This document shows positions 1-6,622 of a stretch of 30,460 nt of DNA, in pieces. Made by a program: the position numbers and the translations under genes. Under the pieces are notes generated by a model. The model was not told the DNA's origin. It saw nothing but the letters and a program-made list of their open reading frames with translations, and did not search any database. This DNA is from Clostridiales bacterium (GTDB lineage Bacteria; Bacillota; Clostridia; Christensenellales; Aristaeellaceae). The DNA is taken from positions 1 to 30,460 of the forward strand of contig SFNY01000053.1 of assembly GCA_004554085.1 (NCBI GenBank), in the 5' to 3' direction. Numbering within the stretch: position 1 is the first letter of the stretch; the number at the start of each line of letters is the position of its first letter.

Positions 1-32
1 TCAGCTTGTCAAAAAAGACTTTTTGACAAGCT

Positions 33-73
33 GGTGGACGGGGGAGTATCTCCCCCGCCACTGCCACCCCCTC
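33..73 (+). repeat. 41-bp conserved block, copy 1 of array
   Basis: This block is identical at all 41 positions to the reverse complement of 17144-17184. It folds into an outer GGTGG/CCACC pairing around an 8-bp stem CGGGGGAG/CTCCCCCG with a TAT loop. Flanking sequence differs between the two places, so the block is the most strictly conserved part of the element. Confidence 0.9.
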
Positions 74-74
74 C

Positions 75-115
75 AGATTTTGCTTGAATTGCAAGCAATT
101 CCGGTCGCAAAATCT
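75..115 (+). repeat. Two-level hairpin block, copy 1 of array
   Basis: The outer 9-bp stem AGATTTTGC/GCAAAATCT encloses a 7-bp stem GAATTGC/GCAATTC with an AA loop. The other copy (16990-17030, opposite strand) has the same length, and its outer stem reads AGTTTTTGC/GCAAAAACT, so both sides of one base pair changed together. That preserves the stem and suggests selection on the folded form. Confidence 0.85.
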
Positions 116-316
116 GCAAGGAGGCGATTTTCTGACGAAAATCAGCTGCGTGATCGCCGTGCTCGCCGCCGATCACGATTTGAATGCGAAAGGTCTGCGG
201 ACCTCTCGCGCTCTCCTGGGGTTTTTCGACAGTCTAACGCAGCGATTGCAAAGGCATGCAATCGCTGCGTTGTCATGTGTAAACCGCTGCACACGGCGGT
301 AAGAGCGGCTGCACTG

Positions 317-775
317 TCACAGCCGCAGACCCTTGATGTCCTTGATCCGGGAGAGGATGATGTTGCAGCTGCAATCAATCACGCCGGGGAGCGGATCGAT
401 CACCTCCCGGATCAGCGCTTCCATCTCCTCGCCGGAGGCCGCCACCGCGTGCACGTGCAGCTTGTTCCTGCCGGTCACGCGATAGATCTGCGTGACGACG
501 TCGTTCCCCTTCAGAATCTGCTCCACCTCCGGCAGCGCGTCCGGCTGGGTCTCGATCTCGAAGTAGCAGGACACCGCGCCGCCGATCTTCTGCGGATTGA
601 TGACGGTGGTGTACTCCTCGATCACCCCGCGCTGCTCCAGCACCTGTATGCGCATCTTCACCGCCACGCGGGAAATCCCGATTTTCTGCCCGATCTCCGA
701 ATAGGAGCTTCGGGCGTTTTCAATCAGCAACTGCACGATCTGCTGGTCCAGCGCGTCCAGTCCGTCCAGAAACAT
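317..775 (-). CDS. Lrp/AsnC family transcriptional regulator
   Basis: The 152-residue protein has the family's usual length. Residues about 5-64 form the N-terminal winged helix-turn-helix (LDALDQQIVQLL, then IGISRVAVKMRIQVLEQRG), and about 70-145 form the RAM/ligand-binding domain with the VTGRNKLHVHAVA segment. Lrp/AsnC proteins bind DNA as dimers or octamers and respond to amino acids or related small molecules. The ATG has a GGGAGG ribosome site. The gene is divergent from a MATE exporter, and the two promoters lie within about 70 bp, so control of the exporter together with autoregulation is a natural inference. The effector cannot be read from sequence. Family assignment is near certain. 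Confidence 0.93.
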   Translation of the reverse strand: MFLDGLDALDQQIVQLLIENARSSYSEIGQKIGISRVAVKMRIQVLEQRGVIEEYTTVINPQKIGGAVSCYFEIETQPDALPEVEQILKGNDVVTQIYRVTGRNKLHVHAVAASGEEMEALIREVIDPLPGVIDCSCNIILSRIKDIKGLRL

Positions 776-799
776 GGCGCATCCCTCCCATCTGGAGAT

Positions 800-828
800 A
801 TTATACGTCCTTCTGATCGAATTGTAAA
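800..828 (-). promoter_or_regulatory. Sigma-70-type promoter of the Lrp/AsnC gene
   Basis: On the minus strand TTTACA (828-823) is followed by a 17-nt spacer and TATAAT (805-800). The predicted start is about 20 nt upstream of the ATG, leaving a very short leader. Confidence 0.8.
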
Positions 829-835
829 TGGTCGA

Positions 836-864
836 TTGACATTGGCAAGCTGTATTGCTATAAT
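836..864 (+). promoter_or_regulatory. Consensus sigma-70-type promoter of the MATE exporter
   Basis: TTGACA (836-841), a 17-nt spacer and TATAAT (859-864) match the consensus exactly. The -35 box starts only 8 nt from the -35 box of the divergent regulator promoter, so one bound regulator could affect both. Confidence 0.88.
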
Positions 865-908
865 AATTACGAAACGAAATTTATAACTTACGATTTGGAT
901 GTGATGTC

Positions 909-2270
909 ATGGACAGGGATCTGACCCGCGGGCCGGTCATGGGCTCCATGCTGCGCTTTGCGGTGCCCATGATTCTGGGCAATTTGCTGCAGCAGTGCTA
1001 CAACATTGCGGACACGCTAATCGTCGGCAGGTTTCTGGGGAAGAACGCGCTGGCGGCGGTCGGCTCGTCCTTCACGCTGATGACCTTTCTGACCTCGATT
1101 CTGCTGGGGCTGTGCATGGGCAGCGGCGCGCTGTTCTCCATACGCTTCGGCCAGCGCAGCGAGGATGGGCTGCGGGAGAGCATCCGCGCCTCCTTTGTGC
1201 TGATCGCGGGGGCGACGCTTCTTCTGAACGTCCTCGCCTTCGCCGCGCTGGACGCCATCCGCGTCCTTCTCCGGGTGCCGGAGGAGGTCTGGAGCCCGAT
1301 GCGCTCGTACCTGCGGGTCATCTTCTGCGGAATCGCCGCCACCTTTTTCTACAATTACTTCGCTTCGTTTCTGCGCGCGCTGGGCAACTCCGTTGCGCCG
1401 CTGTGCTTTCTTGCGATCTCCGCGATGCTGAACATCGCGCTGGATCTCTGGTTCGTGCTGGGGCTGAAGCGGGGCGTGCCCGGCGCGGCGGAGGCCACCG
1501 TGATTGCGCAGTACGTCTCCGGCCTGGGCATCGCCGTCTATACCTGGCTGCGCCATCCCCGCATCCGCTGCCTTCGCAGCCTCCGGGTGCGAAGCGCGTG
1601 CGTGCGCGAGGTCGCCGGATTCTCGCTGCTGACCTGTGTGCAGCAGTCCGTGATGAACCTGGGCATCCTGATGGTGCAGGGGCTGGTGAACAGCTTTGGA
1701 GCCACCGTCATGGCGGCCTTCGCGGCGGCGGTGAAGATCGACGCCTTCGCCTACATGCCGGTGCAGGACTTCGGCAACGCCTTCTCCACCTTCATCGCCC
1801 AGAACTACGGCGCGCGCAGCTGGGAGCGCATCCGCGCCGGGCTGAAGGGCGCGATCCTCGCGTCGATGGGCTTCAGCATCGCGGTCTCGGCGCTGGTGTG
1901 CGCCTTCGCGTGGCCGCTGATGGGGCTGTTTGCGGAGGCGGGCGAGGTCGAGATCATCGCCGAGGGTGTGCGCTATCTGCGCATCGAGGGCGCGTTCTAC
2001 TGCGGCATCGGCTGCCTGTTTCTGCTGTACGGCCTGTACCGCGCGCTGGGTCGGCCCGGCATGAGCGTGGTGCTCACCGTGATCTCCCTGGGCACCCGCG
2101 TGGCGCTGGCCTACGCGCTGTCGGCCATACCGGCCATCGGCGTAAGGGGCGTCTGGTGGTCGGTGCCCATCGGCTGGGCGCTGGCGGATCTGACCGGCAT
2201 CCTCTACTACTGGCTCCGCAGGGACAGCCTGCTCTGCCGGGAGCCGGAGATGAAGCGCAAATCTGCATGA
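909..2270 (+). CDS. MATE family multidrug/sodium antiporter-type exporter
   Basis: The 453-residue membrane protein fits the usual MATE length and has about 12 hydrophobic segments. The N-terminus (LTRGPVMGSMLRFAVPMILG, then LQQCYNIADTLIVGRFLG) is the typical start of Firmicutes MATE proteins of the NorM/MepA/DinF superfamily. Such proteins export cationic drugs or metabolites in exchange for Na+ or H+. The second half repeats the pattern (FSLLTCVQQSVMNLGILMVQG, residues about 237-257). The ATG at 909 is the only plausible start for this N-terminus, although its ribosome site is weak. A consensus promoter lies just upstream, shared in layout with the divergent Lrp-type regulator, which suggests inducible export. 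The substrate is unknown. Confidence 0.93.
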   Translation: MDRDLTRGPVMGSMLRFAVPMILGNLLQQCYNIADTLIVGRFLGKNALAAVGSSFTLMTFLTSILLGLCMGSGALFSIRFGQRSEDGLRESIRASFVLIAGATLLLNVLAFAALDAIRVLLRVPEEVWSPMRSYLRVIFCGIAATFFYNYFASFLRALGNSVAPLCFLAISAMLNIALDLWFVLGLKRGVPGAAEATVIAQYVSGLGIAVYTWLRHPRIRCLRSLRVRSACVREVAGFSLLTCVQQSVMNLGILMVQGLVNSFGATVMAAFAAAVKIDAFAYMPVQDFGNAFSTFIAQNYGARSWERIRAGLKGAILASMGFSIAVSALVCAFAWPLMGLFAEAGEVEIIAEGVRYLRIEGAFYCGIGCLFLLYGLYRALGRPGMSVVLTVISLGTRVALAYALSAIPAIGVRGVWWSVPIGWALADLTGILYYWLRRDSLLCREPEMKRKSA

Positions 2271-2342
2271 GCGCGGAGAATTTCGCTCGCTTTCCGCCTG
2301 TCACGCATGGATGAACCGCATCCCGCTGCGGGCCAAAAAGGG

Positions 2343-2376
2343 AGGATCCCAGATGCGATTTTGCACCTGGGATCCT
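2343..2376 (-). terminator. Terminator of the rubredoxin operon
   Basis: A perfect 10-bp stem AGGATCCCAG/CTGGGATCCT (2343-2352 with 2367-2376) is followed on the minus strand by CCCTTTTTGG. It lies about 20 bp past the stop of the minus-strand gene ending at 2395. On the plus strand no T-run follows, so it is a poor terminator for the MATE gene. Confidence 0.65.
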
Positions 2377-2394
2377 TCGCGATTGAAGGCTGTC

Positions 2395-2724
2395 TCAGTC
2401 GAGAATCTCCATGAGCCTGCCGCAGCAGAACGGAATGGGTTCGCCGGCCTTGACGTGCTCGGTTCTGTTGCAGGTCACGCAGTACACGTCCGTGTCATAG
2501 GGCGCGCGGATGACCGGGATGCTGGCCTTTTCTTGCTCGCTCAGACCCTCGATGTGGAAGCTTGCGGTCTTGTTCTCAGAGGGAATGTAGACGCCGATGG
2601 GCTGCAGAGATTTGGTCTCGCCCACGCAGTTGCCCATCTTGACCCAGAGGGCCTCCAGCTCCGCGGCCTCCGCCGCATGCTCGGGCGTAAATTCAACGAT
2701 GTCCTTGTTGATGCGAATCTTCAT
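2395..2724 (-). CDS. Small protein with C-terminal desulforedoxin-like CxxC/CC knuckle
   Basis: The protein has 109 residues. The C-terminal third carries YCVTCNR (CxxC), then about 15 residues, then FCCGRLM (CC), the arrangement of the four cysteines that bind iron in desulforedoxin and in the N-terminal domain of desulfoferrodoxin. The first 60 residues are acidic, lack cysteines apart from one at about residue 33, and match no family that I can name. It starts 24 nt after the rubredoxin gene with its own GGGAGG site, so the two are very likely co-transcribed. A role in electron transfer or oxidative-stress defence next to rubredoxin is inference. A zinc-binding structural knuckle is the main alternative. 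Confidence 0.7.
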   Translation of the reverse strand: MKIRINKDIVEFTPEHAAEAAELEALWVKMGNCVGETKSLQPIGVYIPSENKTASFHIEGLSEQEKASIPVIRAPYDTDVYCVTCNRTEHVKAGEPIPFCCGRLMEILD

Positions 2725-2748
2725 TTTATGTACCTCCCGCTGTGTTCC

Positions 2749-2883
2749 TTATTCTTCCGCAGTGAAGTCGTCCTTGCCCACGCCGCACAGTTCGCAGCTG
2801 AAATCCTCCGGCAGGTCTTCCCACTTCACGCCGGTCTCCTCCTCGTCGTAGACCCAACCGCAGATATTGCATACATACTTCAT
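2749..2883 (-). CDS. Rubredoxin, short-loop type
   Basis: The 44-residue protein has both rubredoxin iron knuckles, CNICGWVYD (from residue 5) and CELCGVGKDDF (from residue 30). Rubredoxins carry one Fe(Cys)4 centre and shuttle single electrons in the cytoplasm, often to superoxide or peroxide reductases in anaerobes. Typical length is 52-54; here the loop between the knuckles is about 8 residues shorter, as in the known 45-residue rubredoxin of Desulfovibrio desulfuricans ATCC 27774. An upstream in-frame ATG exists, but the ATG at 2883 has an AGGAG site at good spacing and gives the canonical N-terminus MKYVC. It is the first gene of a pair with the CxxC/CC protein. Confidence 0.93.
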   Translation of the reverse strand: MKYVCNICGWVYDEEETGVKWEDLPEDFSCELCGVGKDDFTAEE

Positions 2884-2937
2884 CGTTCGTTGCTCCTTTC
2901 TCAATCGGCTGCAGATTGCTCTGCCTATTACATATAT

Positions 2938-2965
2938 ATTATACACCGTTTCCGCCATACGTAAA
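2938..2965 (-). promoter_or_regulatory. Promoter of the rubredoxin operon
   Basis: On the minus strand TTTACG (2965-2960), a 16-nt spacer and TATAAT (2943-2938) stand about 50 nt upstream of the rubredoxin start. Confidence 0.7.
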
Positions 2966-3072
2966 CATGCATTTGGAATAAAAATGCCGAAGTCGGCCAA
3001 ATATTTTCACATGCAGGAAGGGCGGGCTGACGGCGGAGGAGTGCAATGGCGTCGCGATGCGCATCAAAAAGG

Positions 3073-3103
3073 AGCCCCCGGCTTCGCAAGGAAGCCGGGG
3101 GCT
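3073..3103 (-). terminator. Intrinsic terminator of the secreted-protein gene
   Basis: A perfect 13-bp GC-rich stem AGCCCCCGGCTTC with its complement and a 5-nt loop is followed on the minus strand by CCTTTTTGATG. It lies 22 bp beyond the stop codon of the gene ending at 3126. Confidence 0.88.
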
Positions 3104-3125
3104 CTGAGCTGTGTACGGTCAGAAA

Positions 3126-3617
3126 TCAGTAGTTGCGGATGCTGGAGGCGATTGCGGCGGCCACCATCTGGAAGTCCGCATCGTCTGCGGGGGAGAAGGC
3201 GAAGAGGTAGAAGCCGGGCTCGGCGGCGTCCATCGCCACGCAGTTGAGCAGATTGTTCTCAGAATCGACATACGTGATCAGTCCGACGCCGTTGACCTCT
3301 ACCACCTCCGCATCGGGATAGGTCTGAACCATCTGCGCCTGCAGATCCTCAATGGAGATCTCGGCGTCCAGGGCCTTCCAGGCCAGGGTGCAGGAGTAGG
3401 ACATGTCCTCGGTGCCTGCGACATAGAAGATGCCCTGCGCGTTCATCTCCTCGGTGCACTCGAAGGAACACCAGTCGTTGGGCAGGTAGATCTCGAAGCC
3501 GTCCTCGAACTGCACCCAGGAACCGTCGTACAGATCCTCAATGGCAACTTCCTCGGCGACCGCGATGGACACGCAGGCCATCATCAGGCACAGAATCAGA
3601 GCAAGAAACTTTTTCAT
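3126..3617 (-). CDS. Secreted protein of unknown function
   Basis: The 163-residue protein opens with a clear signal peptide: MKK, a hydrophobic core LALILCLMMACVSIAV, and a likely signal-peptidase I site at AVA-EE near residues 20-22. The mature part is acidic (net negative) with three or four cysteines and no motif that I recognise. The pattern of short beta-like segments ending in an alternating hydrophobic helix (FQMVAAAIASSIRNY) resembles small secreted domains of gut Clostridia, but I cannot name a family. A GGAAGG ribosome site supports the start, and the gene stands alone between a weak promoter and a strong terminator. Export is well supported; function is unknown. Confidence 0.8.
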   Translation of the reverse strand: MKKFLALILCLMMACVSIAVAEEVAIEDLYDGSWVQFEDGFEIYLPNDWCSFECTEEMNAQGIFYVAGTEDMSYSCTLAWKALDAEISIEDLQAQMVQTYPDAEVVEVNGVGLITYVDSENNLLNCVAMDAAEPGFYLFAFSPADDADFQMVAAAIASSIRNY

Positions 3618-3669
3618 AGCAATACCCTTCCTTTTTGTAGTTTGTCGCTCAGTTGATGAGCATATCCAA

Positions 3670-3698
3670 ATTATAACGCCAGTCTTTCAAGATGAACA
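3670..3698 (-). promoter_or_regulatory. Possible promoter of the secreted-protein gene
   Basis: On the minus strand a perfect TATAAT (3675-3670) is preceded at 17 nt by TGTTCA, a poor -35 box. Only the -10 element is convincing. Confidence 0.4.
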
Positions 3699-3774
3699 GC
3701 CATTTTTTGTTAAATGTCCATAAATCGCCCCGAAATGCATCCGAGCAGGCGACAAATGAATTGACAATATAATA

Positions 3775-3885
3775 TAATTCGATTCGGCAAGCTGGAGGCT
3801 TGACCGGGTCGCTCACGCCGTTGCGGGAGCGAAAATCGGTAGATAATTCGATTCGGCAAGTCGGAGGCTTGGCCGGGTTGGCGGG
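3775..3885. repeat. Two direct repeats of the 'GATTCGGCAAG' family
   Basis: TAATTCGATTCGGCAAG occurs at 3775 and again at 3844, a 69-bp period. Each copy continues with a similar GGAGGCTTG(A/G)CCGGGT(C/T) stretch. Related sequence is present in reverse orientation at 18149-18264 before murA. Two overlapping TATAAT boxes (3768-3773 and 3773-3778) sit at the left edge but have no good -35 box. The whole gap 3618-3911 holds nothing else that I can support as a gene. Confidence 0.75.
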
Positions 3886-3911
3886 AAATCTGTGCGGCAG
3901 GGGGTGAGGGC

Positions 3912-5657
3912 ATGTTCATTGCGGTTTGCGACGACGATGTGCAGGCGCGCAGGCAGATTTCGGACATCCTGGACGCATACGCCGGGACATGCCGTCAGTT
4001 GCTGCACTACCAGCTGTTTGAAAATGCGGAGGATATGCTGCGCGCAGCCGGAACGGAGCGCTTCACCCACTATTTTCTGGACGTGATGATGCCCGGCATG
4101 GATGGAATGACCGCAGCGAAGGAGATTCGCGCCTTCGATTCGGAGGCAAAGCTGGTCTTTCTCACTTCGTTTTCGGAGTACGCCTACCAGAGCTACCGGG
4201 TGCGGGCCTACGATTATCTCTTCAAGCCGGTGCAGATGCAGGCGGTGATGGAGCTGCTGGATCGCCTGTGCGCAGAGGAAGTGGAGGCGGAGGCGTGCAT
4301 CGACGTGCGGAACGGGCGCAGCATCTTCCGCATTCCCTACAACCGGCTCGCCTGCCTGGAGGTGTACCAGAAGAAGCTGTTCTTCCACCTGACGGACGGG
4401 CAGATTCGCACGATGCCCGGAACCATCGCCGGCTTTGAGGCGGAGCTGCTCACGCGGCCCGATTTTGTCAAGATCCACCGCTCGTACATCGTCAATCTCA
4501 ACCAGGTTTCGGAGCTTTCGCCGGAGGGCTGCATACTCTTCTCCGGGAAGAACCTGCCGGTGTCGCGGCTGCTGTATCCGCTGATCGTGCATCTGCCGGT
4601 TGCGCTGGCGCTGATCCTGAACCGCAGGGCGAGGTGGGACGTGGCCGTGGTGTCCATCGCCATCTCCTACGCCCTGTGCCAGCTCCCGCGCTGGATCGGC
4701 TTGGTGATTCAGGCGCTTGCGCTGGCCGAGCCCGCCGCAGTGCTGATCCATCTGGCCTGCTGCCTGCTGCTGCTTCTGCTGCTGGACAGGTTCTGCCTGG
4801 GTACCATTCGCAGTGCAATCGTCGCCTCCACCCAGCGGCCGCTGTTCTTTGGCGCGATGCCCATTGCCTACTATCTGTACGAGTACGCCGTGCGCTATAC
4901 GCAGCAGCGCTTTTCGGACATCCTGCTCGTGGATGAGCTGATGCCCACCGGCGTGGTGCTGTTCTACGTGATCTTCGTCATCGCGTATCAGCGCGAGGCG
5001 GAGCGGAACCGGCATGCGGAGCAGCAGAACGCGGCGCTGGAGAGCGAGCTGTTCCGCGCGCAGCAGGAGATCGCCGTGCTCCGGGACAGTGCGGAGAGGA
5101 CGGCGGTCTACCGGCACGACTTCCGGCACCACCTTACGATGATCGACAGCCTGCTTTCGGCGGGCGGCTCCGGTCAGGCGGCGGAGTACATCCGCAGGGC
5201 GCTGGGCGAGATCGACGCGCTGGTTCCCAGCCGCTTCTGCGAGCACGAGACGCTCAACCTGCTGCTGTCGGCCTTCCGGGACAAGGCGAAGGGCAGGGGC
5301 GTGACGCTGAACATCCGCGCCTCGCTGCCGGGGGAGCTGAGCCTGCCTGACACGGAGCTGTGCACGCTGCTCTCCAACGGTCTGGAGAACGCCCTGAATG
5401 CGGCGGCGGCGCTGCCCGAGGGCGGGGATCGGACGGTCAGCTTCTTCGGAGGGATCAAGCAGAATCATCTGCTGCTCGAAATCCGGAACCCCTATGCGGG
5501 GGATATCGTCCTGCGGGACGGCCTTCCGCTCTCCGATGACTCCCGGCAGCACTACGGCTGCCGGAGCATACAGCTGATTGCGCAGCGCCGCAAGGGCAAT
5601 TGCAGCTTTGAAGCAGCCGACGGCGTTTTCGTGCTGCGGGTGGCGATTCCCCTGTGA
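3912..5657 (+). CDS. Fused LytTR response regulator and membrane GHKL histidine kinase
   Basis: One 581-residue ORF contains a full two-component pair in the unusual order regulator then kinase. REC domain: residues 1-120, acidic DDD at 7-9, phospho-acceptor D57 in FLDVMMPG, T85 and K105. LytTR DNA-binding domain: about 130-219 (FVKIHRSYIVNLNQV). At about residue 219, after LPVSR, where LytTR proteins normally finish within a few residues, the sequence runs straight into hydrophobic LLYPLIVHLPVALALIL. Several membrane segments follow (220-360), then a coiled coil (362-395), the kinase H-box YRHDFRHH (H402), the N-box NGLENALNA (N489, N493) and a G-box HYGCRSIQ. AgrC/AgrA-like pairs are normally two adjacent genes. 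A deletion joining neighbours at about 4566-4572 is the simplest origin; assembly error is possible. The ATG has an AGGGGGTG site. Confidence 0.9.
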   Translation: MFIAVCDDDVQARRQISDILDAYAGTCRQLLHYQLFENAEDMLRAAGTERFTHYFLDVMMPGMDGMTAAKEIRAFDSEAKLVFLTSFSEYAYQSYRVRAYDYLFKPVQMQAVMELLDRLCAEEVEAEACIDVRNGRSIFRIPYNRLACLEVYQKKLFFHLTDGQIRTMPGTIAGFEAELLTRPDFVKIHRSYIVNLNQVSELSPEGCILFSGKNLPVSRLLYPLIVHLPVALALILNRRARWDVAVVSIAISYALCQLPRWIGLVIQALALAEPAAVLIHLACCLLLLLLLDRFCLGTIRSAIVASTQRPLFFGAMPIAYYLYEYAVRYTQQRFSDILLVDELMPTGVVLFYVIFVIAYQREAERNRHAEQQNAALESELFRAQQEIAVLRDSAERTAVYRHDFRHHLTMIDSLLSAGGSGQAAEYIRRALGEIDALVPSRFCEHETLNLLLSAFRDKAKGRGVTLNIRASLPGELSLPDTELCTLLSNGLENALNAAAALPEGGDRTVSFFGGIKQNHLLLEIRNPYAGDIVLRDGLPLSDDSRQHYGCRSIQLIAQRRKGNCSFEAADGVFVLRVAIPL

Positions 5658-5733
5658 GTAAGCGCGGAAATGAACGCACTAAGATATAATTTCGAAATAT
5701 CCGGGAGGATTCTGTGAAAAACGAGGCGGCGAA

Positions 5734-5762
5734 TTGACGCACCTGAAGTTCTCTGCTATAAT
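5734..5762 (+). promoter_or_regulatory. Promoter of the sugar transferase gene
   Basis: TTGACG (5734-5739), a 17-nt spacer and TATAAT (5757-5762) are close to consensus. The predicted start lies about 36 nt upstream of the TTG start codon. The gap after the kinase also contains a 10-bp palindrome ATTTCGAAAT at 5689-5698. Confidence 0.85.
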
Positions 5763-5804
5763 TCAAATTGGCGCTGTGCGAGAAAAAAAGGACGGTAGCA
5801 GAGA

Positions 5805-6515
5805 TTGGAAACGAAAGACAGAGAGGTGCGCGCACCGGGCTGGCGCAGGGAGCGCCGCGTCCTTGTGCGGCAGCCGATGCTCGACAGGCGAGAGGTGCAG
5901 ACGGGCAAGCGGCTGTATTGTGCTGCCAAGCGTGGGCAGGACATCCTTTTTTCTGCGCTTGCGCTGCTGCTTCTCTGGCCGTGGATGCTGCTGCTGGCGC
6001 TGGTGATTTACATCGACAGCCCCGGCGCGAGTCCCTTCTTCGTGCAGGAGCGCATCGGCCTGAATGGGAAGCCCTTCCGCTTCATCAAGTTCCGATCCAT
6101 GGTGCCCGACGCGGAGAAGAAGCTGCATGCGCTGCTGGACAAGAACGAGATGGATGGCCCGGTGTTCAAGATCAAGCGCGACCCGCGCATCACCCGCGTG
6201 GGGAGCTTCATCCGCAGGTGCAGCATCGATGAGCTGCCGCAGCTGATCAACATCCTCAAGGGGGATATGAGCATCGTCGGCCCGAGGCCCGCGCTGCCCC
6301 GCGAGGTGAAGAAGTACGACGACTACGAGCGCCAGCGCCTGTACGTGCGCCCAGGACTCACCTGCTACTGGCAGGTGCAGCCCCGCCGCAACGATCTGAG
6401 CTTCGATCAGTGGCTGGAGCTGGATCTCAAGTACATCCGGGAGCGCAGCTTTGCAACCGACTGGAAGATCATATTCAAAACCTTCAGCGCCGTCATCGGC
6501 ATGGAGGGCGAATAA
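5805..6515 (+). CDS. Undecaprenyl-phosphate sugar-1-phosphate transferase (bacterial sugar transferase family)
   Basis: The 236-residue protein has the WcaJ/PglC-type catalytic domain of family PF02397, which moves a hexose-1-phosphate from a nucleotide sugar to undecaprenyl phosphate and so starts capsule, exopolysaccharide or glycan synthesis at the inner membrane face. Seen motifs: a hydrophobic re-entrant/membrane segment at about 47-70, QERIGLNGKPFRFIKFRSM, the catalytic-type SIDELPQL, GDMSIVGPRPALP and RPGLTCYWQV. It lacks the large N-terminal multi-spanning domain of WcaJ and is a short form. The start is TTG at 5805 with AAAGGA 12 nt upstream; an in-frame ATG at 5877 has no ribosome site. 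Glycosyltransferases are absent nearby, so the glycan is unknown. Confidence 0.92.
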   Translation: METKDREVRAPGWRRERRVLVRQPMLDRREVQTGKRLYCAAKRGQDILFSALALLLLWPWMLLLALVIYIDSPGASPFFVQERIGLNGKPFRFIKFRSMVPDAEKKLHALLDKNEMDGPVFKIKRDPRITRVGSFIRRCSIDELPQLINILKGDMSIVGPRPALPREVKKYDDYERQRLYVRPGLTCYWQVQPRRNDLSFDQWLELDLKYIRERSFATDWKIIFKTFSAVIGMEGE

Positions 6516-6575
6516 TCAATGTTCGCTGTCATTTTCCGGGAGTGTGGCTCAAGCCCATATTCGCATTTATAAATC

Positions 6576-6618
6576 AAGCGATACCCGCGAATCACGATGT
6601 GGTTCGCGGGTATCGCTT
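6576..6618. terminator. Bidirectional terminator between convergent genes
   Basis: A perfect 16-bp stem (6576-6591 with 6603-6618, AAGCGATACCCGCGAA and complement) with an 11-nt loop separates the sugar transferase from the phosphohexomutase gene that ends at 6623. T-runs are short on both sides, but the stem is very stable. Confidence 0.75.
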
Positions 6619-6622
6619 TGCA

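Larger units (their letters stand above)
1..311. repeat. Array of nested hairpins, copy 1 (left edge may be cut by the window)
   Basis: This gene-free stretch is almost entirely inverted repeats. In order: a perfect 13-bp stem with a 4-nt loop (3-32); an 8-bp GC stem (39-57) enclosed by GGTGG/CCACC; a two-level hairpin (75-115); GATTTTC/GAAAATC (126-143); CGTGATCG/CGATCACG (about 149-177); and a 14-bp stem ACGCAGCGATTGCA paired with its complement (about 238-271). A last stem (GCGGCTG, 305-311, with 320-326) overlaps the end of the Lrp gene and might help end its transcript, although no clear T-run follows. Two blocks recur in reverse orientation near 17.0-17.2 kb. I see no coding potential that I trust. 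The seen facts are the hairpins and the shared blocks; a role as dispersed repeat, RNA or recombination site is inference. Confidence 0.8.

Noticed and set aside
1..311. A CRISPR array or integron attC array as an explanation of the hairpin cluster
   Set aside because: The hairpins differ from one another in sequence and length, there is no regular repeat-spacer period, and no cas or integrase gene is nearby.
23..886. A 287-codon plus-strand frame across the hairpin array and the Lrp gene
   Set aside because: It reads antisense through the Lrp/AsnC gene, and its first part is made of inverted repeats; no ribosome site.
5714..5737. A 7-codon GTG ORF (MKNEAAN) with a good GGGAGGAT site after the fused kinase, considered as a signal peptide or leader peptide
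   Set aside because: It is too short to judge, shows no signal-peptide or thiolactone-type features, and overlaps the -35 box of the next promoter.
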